Of a DNA stretch of 64,000 bases, positions 44,358-52,101 are shown in pieces. The translations under genes and the position numbers were made by a program. The number at the start of each line of letters is the position of its first letter. Position 1 is the first letter of the stretch. Below the pieces are notes generated by a model. The model did not search any database. It was not told where the DNA came from and worked only from the letters and a program-made list of their open reading frames with translations. The stretch comes from Sphingomonadaceae bacterium (lineage in GTDB: Bacteria > Pseudomonadota > Alphaproteobacteria > Sphingomonadales > Sphingomonadaceae), in contig CANGJI010000005.1 of NCBI GenBank assembly GCA_947454135.1, forward strand, positions 1-64,000, given 5' to 3'.

Positions 44358-46306
44358 GCCGACCGCTCCGCAAAACCGGGTGCCTGCGGAAAGAGATTGC
44401 GCCGCAGTGCGACCAGAGCGGGCCGCCCCTGTTCCGGGCCGATACCGACCAGTCCGGCAAAGCTCTGCGCCTCGGGCGGCGTGACGATGAGGGTCAACGC
44501 GAGCGCGCGATCAATCGCTTGGATGAGGGCCGCCGGGGGAGGGGCACCGGTTCGTTCGTCCGAAAACCACACCGCCGCCGCTTCCAGCACCGCCGCCAAC
44601 GCGCGCTGCAAAGGTTCGGGGGCAACCGCACGCAGTTGCTGAATGGTCGCAAGGTTCATGGAGAGGCGAACGTCGGTCAGGGCCTCCTCGGCGAGATCGC
44701 TCCCTGCTTCGAGCCGCTGGACGATGAGGGCGAGGCGATCGATCCCCCGGCTCAGGATGGTGGCCGTATCAGGCGGCGTGGTCCCGGCGGCGATGTCCGC
44801 GAGTTCACGCCGCATGTGACGGACAAGCCGGGCAATGGCCACGTCCTGACCGATCTGGCGCAGGCCGGCTGTCACCCCCGCAGCGAGCACAACGGCGACG
44901 ACCTGAGCGAGATTGGAGTTCAGAAAACGTGCGAAATCGGGCGCGAAGCTCTCCTGGATCGCCAGCGCGCTGCAAAAGCCGATCGCGCAGGCCAGAACGG
45001 CGATGCCCCAGCGCGGATGCAGGCCGAGCATTCCGACGATGACGAGCGGGATGGCAAGCAGCACCGCGAGTGCCGCGAACCCGTCGACGCCGGGAAGCAG
45101 GACGAACAGATAGAGCGCGGCCAGCGGGATCCCGGCGAGGACCGCGAGGCCGAAGCGCACGATTGTCGGCACCGGATTGTCCATCCCCGCAAACAGGCAG
45201 CAGAACACGCCGGTCAACGCGACCGCGACAGCGCCATCTGCGTAGCCTGTCGTGATCCACAGCGTACAGCCGATCAGGCTGGCTATCGCCGCAGAGGCCC
45301 CTGAAAGGAGCGCGAAGCGGGCATCAGCGTGGAGAACGATGCGGGCGCGTTCGGGCAGCGGGGCAGGGCTGGGCTTTCGCGGATCCTCAAGATGCGCCAG
45401 CAAGCCGTCGCATTCCGCCAGAAGCGCCTTGGCCTGGGCATCGCGCAGCGCGAGGCTCTCGTGCAGCAGATCCTGCCATTCGCCGTGGGCGCTGCCGAGC
45501 GCCTGCCGCCGGTCGGCCAGCCCGGACAGCACCGGAAGCACCAGCAGCATCCGGCGCAGAAGTGCCTGAACCGTCCCGGTTGCTTCGCGCCAATGTGACG
45601 TGTCGAACGGCACATGCGTTGCCAGCAGGGTGCATTCCATGGCGTCGGCAGCAAGCTGATGGCGGTCGCGTCCGATGAGCTCCGGCTGCTCCTGAGCCAT
45701 GATGTCGTCGTGCCATGTCCGCGCATCGGCGAGCCAGCCACGCAGGCGCGGCTGCAAGGCTTCTGCCACCGAGCGGGGCCACAGGACGCTGTGCAGGAGC
45801 GCGCTGCAAGCGATGCCCAGCACGATTTCGGTCACGCGCGCCGCTGCGATATCGAAGATCGCCTCCGGCCGGTCGACCGCCGGAAACGCGATGAGCGTTG
45901 CGGTGTAGCCCGACAGCATGAAGATGTAGGATCGCGGGGAGCGATCAAGCAGGGAGATCGCAAGGCACCCGCCCAGCCACAGCGACAGTGCAACGTTCAG
46001 CAGTTCGGGCCAGGCGACCAGCCACGGCACGAGCGCCACGGCGACGGCTGCGCCCACGATCGTGCCCGCGACCCGGTACACCGCCTTCGAGCGTGTCGCC
46101 CCGGAAAGCGGGTTGCTGACGATGAATGCGGTGATCATGGCCCAGAACGGCATGGGCAGGCCCGCCCACAGACTGATCCAGAGCGCCAGCAGCGCAGCGC
46201 CCACGGTCTTGAGCGAATAGCCCAAGGCATCCCACTGCTCTGCGCTCGGCGCTCGGACAAGGGAACGCGCGAATGATAGCGGCTCGGAGGGCAGGGTGAT
46301 CGCCAC
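44354..46306 (-). CDS. aaeB: Aromatic acid exporter, FUSC family (AaeB-like)
   Basis: This 650-residue inner-membrane transporter has two copies of a ~6-segment membrane module (about 35-175 and 345-490), each followed by a cytoplasmic helical part, the standard FUSC/AaeB architecture. ALWISLWAGLPMPFWAMITA and SRPRSY-like segments of the first module are visible. It is first in the leftward operon, 107 bp from the divergent LysR gene, matching E. coli aaeR/aaeXAB. Export of hydroxybenzoate-type acids as a metabolic relief valve would fit an aromatic-degrading organism. Confidence 0.9.
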   Translation of the reverse strand: MAITLPSEPLSFARSLVRAPSAEQWDALGYSLKTVGAALLALWISLWAGLPMPFWAMITAFIVSNPLSGATRSKAVYRVAGTIVGAAVAVALVPWLVAWPELLNVALSLWLGGCLAISLLDRSPRSYIFMLSGYTATLIAFPAVDRPEAIFDIAAARVTEIVLGIACSALLHSVLWPRSVAEALQPRLRGWLADARTWHDDIMAQEQPELIGRDRHQLAADAMECTLLATHVPFDTSHWREATGTVQALLRRMLLVLPVLSGLADRRQALGSAHGEWQDLLHESLALRDAQAKALLAECDGLLAHLEDPRKPSPAPLPERARIVLHADARFALLSGASAAIASLIGCTLWITTGYADGAVAVALTGVFCCLFAGMDNPVPTIVRFGLAVLAGIPLAALYLFVLLPGVDGFAALAVLLAIPLVIVGMLGLHPRWGIAVLACAIGFCSALAIQESFAPDFARFLNSNLAQVVAVVLAAGVTAGLRQIGQDVAIARLVRHMRRELADIAAGTTPPDTATILSRGIDRLALIVQRLEAGSDLAEEALTDVRLSMNLATIQQLRAVAPEPLQRALAAVLEAAAVWFSDERTGAPPPAALIQAIDRALALTLIVTPPEAQSFAGLVGIGPEQGRPALVALRRNLFPQAPGFAERSA

Positions 46307-46388
46307 GCAGAATTCCAGATCAGCGCAAGAATCCGGTCCAGATACACCTGCGGCGTAACGGCAACAAAGCAGCAGTCTGGCGGTCAGG

Positions 46389-46404
46389 CATAAAAGTTGT
46401 TATG
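46389..46404. promoter_or_regulatory. Palindrome at the LysR start, candidate autoregulatory site
   Basis: CATAA-N6-TTATG spans 46389-46404 and contains ATAA-N6-TTAT, compatible with the T-N11-A core of LysR-type operators. It lies in the aaeB-LysR divergent gap and overlaps the upstream possible start codon at 46402. If translation starts at 46414 it is free to be an operator. Confidence 0.45.
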
Positions 46405-46413
46405 GATAAGTTT

Positions 46414-47319
46414 ATGGCTCTCCAGCAATTGCGCACCTTCATCGAGGTCTATCGAGAGCGCTCGATCAGCGCGGCGGCGCGCAAGCTCGGGCTCACCCAA
46501 CCCGCCGTTTCCCAGCACATCGCTGCGCTGGAAGCGATGATCGAGCGGGCCTTGTTCGAAAGGCATTCGCGCGGGGTCTTGCCGACGCCAGCAGCTGACG
46601 AACTGGCGGCGAGCCTGGGTGACAGCCTCGAGATTGCAGAAGCGGCGCTCTTCGCCGCGCGTGCGCGCTCTCCGGACATGCACGGTGCAGTTCGGCTCAT
46701 TGGCAATGGCGACTTTCTGGCAGAGGTCGTCGGCACCCGCCTCCTGCCCTTGTTGCTGTCGGGCCTGCGCATCCACATCGAGGCGGCTGCCCGCGAGGAA
46801 GTAAAGACCGCCCTGATCAAGGAGCAGTACGACCTTGGTCTGGGCGCGGATCCGCTTCAGGACAGGCGGCTGCGCTCGATCAAGATCCACGAAGAGCCGC
46901 TGTTCGCGGTTGCGGGGCACGCCGTGGCGGCGAGGATTGCCGCTGCCAGCACGCTCCTCCAGGGCCTCGCTGCTGAACCGGTCCTCGCCTACAACCTCGA
47001 GCGTCCGTTGCTGGATAGCTGGCTGTCCGCCAATTCGGTCGCCCTGCGCTCGCCATCACCGGCGCTGACGGGCCAGGACTTGCGCTTCCTGCGCAGCATG
47101 CTGCAACGAGGGTTCGGGTGGACAGTGCTGCCGGGCTATCTGTGCGCCAAGCAGATCGCGAATGGTGAACTGATCGAGATCCCGGCACCCATCATTCGCC
47201 CGTCACAGAGCTATTATCTATCGTGGGCGCCGCGCGTGCTGCGCCATCCGCGGGTTTCCGCCGTCCACCGAACGCTCGTCGCGGCGACGGACTTTGTCGG
47301 CTCCTTGCCCGGCGCCTAG
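46414..47319 (+). CDS. LysR-family regulator, divergent from the efflux operon
   Basis: This ~301-residue LysR regulator has an N-terminal winged HTH (LRTFIEVYRERSISAAARKL, GLTQPAVSQHIAALE) and a C-terminal PBP-like effector domain, including the MHGAVRLIGNGDFLAE strand. It probably senses an aromatic acid and activates aaeBXA, as AaeR does in E. coli; this is inferred from position. The ATG at 46414 (MALQQLRTF) is preferred because GGATAAG lies at ribosome-binding distance; ATG 46402 is also possible. Confidence 0.87.
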   Translation: MALQQLRTFIEVYRERSISAAARKLGLTQPAVSQHIAALEAMIERALFERHSRGVLPTPAADELAASLGDSLEIAEAALFAARARSPDMHGAVRLIGNGDFLAEVVGTRLLPLLLSGLRIHIEAAAREEVKTALIKEQYDLGLGADPLQDRRLRSIKIHEEPLFAVAGHAVAARIAAASTLLQGLAAEPVLAYNLERPLLDSWLSANSVALRSPSPALTGQDLRFLRSMLQRGFGWTVLPGYLCAKQIANGELIEIPAPIIRPSQSYYLSWAPRVLRHPRVSAVHRTLVAATDFVGSLPGA

Positions 47320-47361
47320 AGCAGGTGGCCCGCCTTTGCTTCGCCGCTCGCGGACGCGTGC

Positions 47362-47922
47362 CTACTTCGGCAGCAACGGAGCGCGGCGGTACGTCATGAT
47401 GTCTCTGGATTCGACCGTCGCCGGGGTGCTGGCGTCCCGCAATTCATGCGCGCGCTTCCACACGCCGAAGATGCCCATGATATGCGGCGGATCGCCGTGG
47501 ATCTCGGTGAACCCGCCGTTGAGCGAACGGGTGTCGAAATAGGCCGCGTTCACTTCGTCGGCATAGAGTTCGGTCGCGAGCGCGTAGCCCATGTCGAGCC
47601 AGCGCTGGCGCTCTGCGGCGAAGTCCGAAACGAGGTAGGCGATGTGGTGAAAGCCTTCCTCGCCCGCCTTGTACATGTCGCGGTAGATCGAAGGCTGGTC
47701 GTCATGCTGCTCGATGAACTGGATCATCGTGTCGCCAAGATAGCCGAAGGCATAGGAAACGTCTGCCTCGACTGCGGTGCCGCGATAAGTGAACTCTTCG
47801 CAGCGGTGGTGGCGGGCCATGAAGAAGGGGCCTGCGCCGAACGCCTTGGCCCACTTCTCCGCCGCCGCATCGATGCTCTCGACGTAGTAGGCATACTGGA
47901 ACAGCGGGTAGGACCGGGTCAT
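47362..47922 (-). CDS. VOC/glyoxalase-fold protein
   Basis: This 186-residue protein has two beta-alpha-beta-beta-beta modules of the vicinal-oxygen-chelate fold: LFQYAYYVESIDAAAEKWAK at the start of the first and FHHIAYLVSDFAAERQRW at the start of the second. Potential metal ligands are His in ARHHRCE, the FHHI pair and Glu in GGFTEIHG. Such proteins include glyoxalases, methylmalonyl-CoA epimerase-like and ring-cleavage enzymes. It has no clear place in a named pathway but lies next to the catabolic cluster and may serve it. Confidence 0.78.
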   Translation of the reverse strand: MTRSYPLFQYAYYVESIDAAAEKWAKAFGAGPFFMARHHRCEEFTYRGTAVEADVSYAFGYLGDTMIQFIEQHDDQPSIYRDMYKAGEEGFHHIAYLVSDFAAERQRWLDMGYALATELYADEVNAAYFDTRSLNGGFTEIHGDPPHIMGIFGVWKRAHELRDASTPATVESRDIMTYRRAPLLPK

Positions 47923-48021
47923 GGCGTCTCTCCTCGGCAGCGCGCCAGATACGTGCTGGCGGCCTTGTGATCTGCCGAAGGGAACGCCTTGCGGGGCAGG
48001 GCGGTCAACCGCCTTTTTTAG

Positions 48022-48672
48022 CTAGGCCTTGGCGCTGCGCAGCTTGCGGATGGTGTTCTCGCGATAGTGCTGCATCACGGTGTGCAGATTGATTGCCGAA
48101 GCGTTCGCGAGCCACTGGTAGACGAGGCCGAAGATGAACGCGCTGAATTCGACAGCGAAGCTTTCTGGGTCAACTTCGGCGCGCACTTCGCCATCGGCGA
48201 TGGCCTGGGCCAGCCAGCGCGCGGTATCGCGGCGATAGGCGATGTGGTTTGCGGCAAGGCGGCGGCGCACCAGCGGGTAGCTGCTGATCGATTCGAACCA
48301 CAGGATGTACATCGCCTGCATCTGCTTGGTGCGGTTGAGCAGGAAGAACTCCACCGCATCGAGCGCGCCTTCGATGGCGGCAAGGCCGGTGTTCTTGCCG
48401 ACGAACCGGCGCAGTTCGGAAGCCCAGGTCTCGTTGAAGTCGCGTACCAGGAACCCGAACAGGGTTTCCTTCGAGCCGAAGCGGTTGCTCGCAAGGCCCC
48501 GGCTGTAGCCAGCGCGTTCGCCCACTTCCTTGAGCGTGGTGTTGTGCGTGCCGTGTTCGACGATGAGATGCATCGCCGCCTCGAACATGCGGGCATCCGA
48601 CAAGGCAGTCCGTTCGACCTGCGTCAGCCGGGGCCGCTCGGCAGGAAGATCGCCGGGAGAGGAAATGTTCAC
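48022..48672 (-). CDS. TetR-family regulator of the catabolic cluster
   Basis: This ~216-residue TetR regulator has the helix-turn-helix DARMFEAAMHLIVEHGTHNT / TLKEVGERAGYSRGLASNRF, followed by a helical ligand-binding domain. The start is most likely the GTG at 48672, with AGGA 6 bp upstream, because the longer frame runs into the acyl-CoA synthetase gene. It lies 8 bp behind that gene on the same strand, so it ends the operon SDR-APH-acyl-CoA synthetase-TetR. An acyl-CoA or terpenoid ligand would be typical. Confidence 0.85.
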   Translation of the reverse strand: MNISSPGDLPAERPRLTQVERTALSDARMFEAAMHLIVEHGTHNTTLKEVGERAGYSRGLASNRFGSKETLFGFLVRDFNETWASELRRFVGKNTGLAAIEGALDAVEFFLLNRTKQMQAMYILWFESISSYPLVRRRLAANHIAYRRDTARWLAQAIADGEVRAEVDPESFAVEFSAFIFGLVYQWLANASAINLHTVMQHYRENTIRKLRSAKA

Positions 48673-48680
48673 ATTCAATC

Positions 48681-50327
48681 CTAGTCTCCGGGAGCGAAAC
48701 CGGTTTCCACGACCACAACCATCTCTCCCGCGTCGAACTGCTCCCGAAGTGCTTTCTTGTCGAACTTGCCGACACTCGTTCTCGGGATGGAGTCCGCCCG
48801 CGCCCAATACTCGGGTATCATGAACCTGGCAAATCCATCCCGGAGACCTGTCCGCAGCATTGGTGGGACAAATTCGGCTCCCGGCTCCATCGCCACCACC
48901 GCAAGGGGGCGCTCTTCCCAGCGCGGATCGGGAATGGCGAATACTGCCGCTTCGGAAACGCCGGGCAGGGCCGCGATGCCGTTCTCGAGATCGGTCGAGG
49001 AGATCCATTCGCCGCCCGACTTGATGAGATCCTTGGCGCGGTCGGTGATCTCGACAAAGCCGAGCGGGTCGATCCGTCCGACATCGCCGGTGCGCAGCCA
49101 GCCATCGGCGGTGAGGCGCGAATCTTCGGGCCGCTCCTTCAGGTAGCCGCCGGTCACCCACGGTCCGCGCAGCTGGAGGTGCCCCATCACGGTCCCGTCT
49201 TCGGGGAGCGGGCGGTCCTCGTCATCGACGATGCGCACGTGCATCCCGGGCACCGGCCTGCCTGCCTTGGCGCGCCAGCGGACCTCGCCTTCCGGCCCTA
49301 CCTCGCGCGGGGGGAACGAGAGGACGCACATCGGGCTGGTCTCGGTCATCCCCCAGCCTTGCACGATATCGACGCCCCATGCCGCCTTGACGCGTTCGAT
49401 CAGGTTCGCCGAGACCGCCGATCCGCCCGAGACGATGGTACGGAACGAGCTGAGGTCGAGCGGAGTGGCCGTATGGGCCTGGAGCAGGTCGTTGAGGATG
49501 GTCGGCACGGCCGCCATCAGGGTGGGGCGCTCCTCGGCGATCAGCCGGGCGAGGTGCGCGCTCTGCAGATGCGGGCCAGGGAGGATCAGGTCGCTGCCCG
49601 CCAGCCAGCCCGAATAGGGCATGCCCCAGGCATTGGCGTGGAACATCGGCGGCACCATCAGGATGCGGTCGCGGTTGGAGATCGCGAAAGTATCCGCCGC
49701 CATCGAGGCAAGGCTGTGGAGATAGACCGAACGGTGCGAATAGACGACGCCCTTGGGCAGGCCCGTGGTGCCCGAGGTGTAGCAGATCGCCGCAGCATCG
49801 GTTTCGACGAGGCGGGGCCACTCCATCATCGGCGCGGCCGCAGCGATCAGGTCTTCGTAGGCATGGATGTGGCCCGCAAAGCCCGCGATCTCGTCCGGCG
49901 CATCGCCGACGACGATCACGTGATCGATGGCCGGACATTCCGGCAGGATCGCCGCAACGCCGGGCAGCAGCACCGCATCGACGATCAGCGCGCGGTCGCC
50001 GGCATGATTGACGATGTAGCGGATCTGCTCGGCTGGCAGGCGGACATTGAGCGTGTGCAGCACCGCGCCCATCGCGGGCACGGCGAGGTAGGCTTCAAGG
50101 TGCGCCGGATTGTTCCAGCAATAGGTCGCAACCGGCTCGCCGCTCGGAACGCCAAGCGCTGCCAGCGCACCGGCCAGTTTGCGCGCCCGCGCCGCCGTTT
50201 CGGCAAAGCTGCGCGTGTGCAGCGTCTGGCCGTCGAAGGAGACCACGCGGCTGGCGCCGAACAATCGCTCGCCGCGATCGAAGATCATCTGCGTCGACAG
50301 CGCATGATCCATCATTGTCGACTTCAC
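48681..50327 (-). CDS. Acyl-CoA synthetase (AMP-binding, FadD-like)
   Basis: The 548-residue enzyme activates a carboxylic acid to its CoA thioester via an acyl-adenylate. The P-loop-like motif YTSGTTGLPKGVVYSH, the A5-type segment GWGMTETSPMCVLS, the A7 segment TGDVGRIDPLGFVEITDRAK, and near the C-terminus the catalytic lysine in RTSVGKFDKKALRE are all present. It resembles medium- or long-chain fatty-acid ligases. The GTG start overlaps the APH-like gene's stop; ATG 50315 is an alternative. In this cluster it would prime ring-cleavage acids for beta-oxidation. Confidence 0.93.
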   Translation of the reverse strand: MKSTMMDHALSTQMIFDRGERLFGASRVVSFDGQTLHTRSFAETAARARKLAGALAALGVPSGEPVATYCWNNPAHLEAYLAVPAMGAVLHTLNVRLPAEQIRYIVNHAGDRALIVDAVLLPGVAAILPECPAIDHVIVVGDAPDEIAGFAGHIHAYEDLIAAAAPMMEWPRLVETDAAAICYTSGTTGLPKGVVYSHRSVYLHSLASMAADTFAISNRDRILMVPPMFHANAWGMPYSGWLAGSDLILPGPHLQSAHLARLIAEERPTLMAAVPTILNDLLQAHTATPLDLSSFRTIVSGGSAVSANLIERVKAAWGVDIVQGWGMTETSPMCVLSFPPREVGPEGEVRWRAKAGRPVPGMHVRIVDDEDRPLPEDGTVMGHLQLRGPWVTGGYLKERPEDSRLTADGWLRTGDVGRIDPLGFVEITDRAKDLIKSGGEWISSTDLENGIAALPGVSEAAVFAIPDPRWEERPLAVVAMEPGAEFVPPMLRTGLRDGFARFMIPEYWARADSIPRTSVGKFDKKALREQFDAGEMVVVVETGFAPGD

Positions 50328-51352
50328 CGGACTTTCCCCTTCTCGAGGATGGCGGCGGCCTCGTTCAGCAGGGCCGGCACGTCGCGTTCAAGTCCGCGCG
50401 AGTAGGGCGTGTCGACCTTGCCCTGCGTCTGGAGCACCCATGCTCCCTCGACGATGGCGGCCAGCCGCCAGGCGGCAAACACGACGTAGTAGTCGATGTG
50501 CTCATGGCCGAGGCCTGTCACGGCGGACCAGTGTTCGGCGAGCGCGCGGGCCGGAAGGACGCCAGGCCGGTTGGTCAGGCCCTGCACGAAGCCAAAGCCC
50601 AGTTCCGCTGCCGGATCGCGCTGCCAGAAGAACAGGCACAGCCCCAGATCGACAAGCGGATCGCCCAGCGTGGCCATTTCCCAATCGAGAATGACCCTGA
50701 GTTCGGGCCGATCCGGCGCGACGAGGCAGTTGTCGAGGTGGAAGTCGCAGTGGATCACGCTGGCGCGGGCGGAGGCGGGCTGGTTGGCGAGCAGCCACGC
50801 GCCGATCTCCTCCAGCAGCGGCAGATCGCGCACGCGGTCCGCCGCGCGCACCTTGAGCCAGCGCTCCACCTGCCGCTGGACGAAACCCTCGGGCCGCGCG
50901 AAATCGGCGGGGAGCACGGCCTGCCAATCGGCGGCGTGGACGCGGGCGAGGCCCTCGACCATCGTCAGGCCGAGCTGGTTGACGGTCTCGTCGGTATCGG
51001 GCCAGCCATCCGGCAGCCGTTCGGTCAGCGCGACGCCATCGACCCACTCGGTGACGGCGAAAGGCTGGCCGATCACCTCCGGATCACCGCACCAGGCAAC
51101 CGCCTGCGGCACGGGGGCAAGCCCCTTCAGCGCGGAGATGACGCGGTATTCGCGCTCGATCCCCGCCGCCGCCTTGTCGGAAATCACGTTGACGGGCGGA
51201 TGGCGCAGCACCAGCCGTCCCTCGCGCGTCTCGATCAGGCGGGTAACGTTGGAGTTTCCGCCGGCGAGGACCGGGCCGAGCGTTATTCCGCTGCGCCCGG
51301 TGGCCGCCTCCAGCCATGCCTGCAGTCGCCTTTCGGCGTCTACAGGTTGCAC
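50324..51352 (-). CDS. Phosphotransferase (APH/ACAD10-like kinase)
   Basis: The 342-residue protein has an aminoglycoside-phosphotransferase fold with Brenner motif HCDFHLDN (His201, Asp203, Asn208) and the metal-binding segment ILDWEMATLGDPLVDLG (Asp223). This subgroup is common next to acyl-CoA dehydrogenases and resembles the kinase part of mammalian ACAD10/11, where it phosphorylates 4-hydroxyacyl-CoAs before dehydration. That role fits this cluster but is inferred. The GTG at 51352 has GGAGG upstream and overlaps the SDR by 13 bp. Confidence 0.9.
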   Translation of the reverse strand: MQPVDAERRLQAWLEAATGRSGITLGPVLAGGNSNVTRLIETREGRLVLRHPPVNVISDKAAAGIEREYRVISALKGLAPVPQAVAWCGDPEVIGQPFAVTEWVDGVALTERLPDGWPDTDETVNQLGLTMVEGLARVHAADWQAVLPADFARPEGFVQRQVERWLKVRAADRVRDLPLLEEIGAWLLANQPASARASVIHCDFHLDNCLVAPDRPELRVILDWEMATLGDPLVDLGLCLFFWQRDPAAELGFGFVQGLTNRPGVLPARALAEHWSAVTGLGHEHIDYYVVFAAWRLAAIVEGAWVLQTQGKVDTPYSRGLERDVPALLNEAAAILEKGKVR

Positions 51353-52083
51353 ATCAAGCCTCCGTCGGTGAACACGACGGATCCGGTCATGTACTTTGAA
51401 CCTGCGACCCACCAGCACACGTCGGCCATCTCGTCCGCCGTGCCCATGCGCTGGAGCGGGATGCGGGCGATGATGGCGTCGCGGGCGCGCTCCGAGATGG
51501 TCGCGGTCATTTCGGTCTGGACGAAGCCGGGGACGACCATATTGACCCGGATCTGCCGCCGGGCGAGTTCGACCGCGAGCACGCGGGTCAGGCCGGTCAG
51601 GCCAGCCTTTGACGCGCCGTAGCAGCTATCGCCGGGAAAGCCGCGGAAGCCCACTACGGCGCCGACGTTCACCACCGAGCTACCCTCTGGCATGAGCCCG
51701 ACCAGTGCCCTTATCATGCGCATCGGGCCTGAAAGATTGGTGGCGAGTGTCGCTTCCCAATCATCGTCGGAGATGCGCTCCAGCCCGCCGCCGCGATGAA
51801 GTCCGGCGTTGTTGACGAGGACGTCCAGGCCGCCCCAGCGTGCCTCGATCTCCCCGGCAAGGCGCCTGACATCGTCCGGGTTGGTCACATCGGCGGCGAT
51901 CCCGATGACATCGCCGTCCATCGCTGCCGCGATGCCGGCAATGCCGGGATCGCGGCCAACGATGCAGACCCGGTCGCCGCGGCTGGCGGCAAGCGAGGCG
52001 ACCGCGTGGCCGATGCCACGCGTTGCCCCGGTTACCAGCCAGCGGCGGACGTCAGGCCCGGATTGGGCAGGAACCTGCGTCAT
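51340..52083 (-). CDS. Short-chain dehydrogenase/reductase, FabG-like
   Basis: The 247-residue SDR has the nucleotide-binding GATRGIGHAV near the N-terminus, NNAGLHR, a Ser in the catalytic region and Tyr-x-x-x-Lys in YGASKAG. This places it in the classical SDR family that oxidises secondary alcohols or reduces ketones with NAD(P). It is the first gene of the leftward catabolic operon, 18 bp behind the TBDR, and may interconvert a cyclic alcohol and ketone, with the second SDR at 54719 doing a related step. Confidence 0.9.
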   Translation of the reverse strand: MTQVPAQSGPDVRRWLVTGATRGIGHAVASLAASRGDRVCIVGRDPGIAGIAAAMDGDVIGIAADVTNPDDVRRLAGEIEARWGGLDVLVNNAGLHRGGGLERISDDDWEATLATNLSGPMRMIRALVGLMPEGSSVVNVGAVVGFRGFPGDSCYGASKAGLTGLTRVLAVELARRQIRVNMVVPGFVQTEMTATISERARDAIIARIPLQRMGTADEMADVCWWVAGSKYMTGSVVFTDGGLMCNL

Positions 52084-52101
52084 GATGCGTGCGGCCCCGG
52101 A

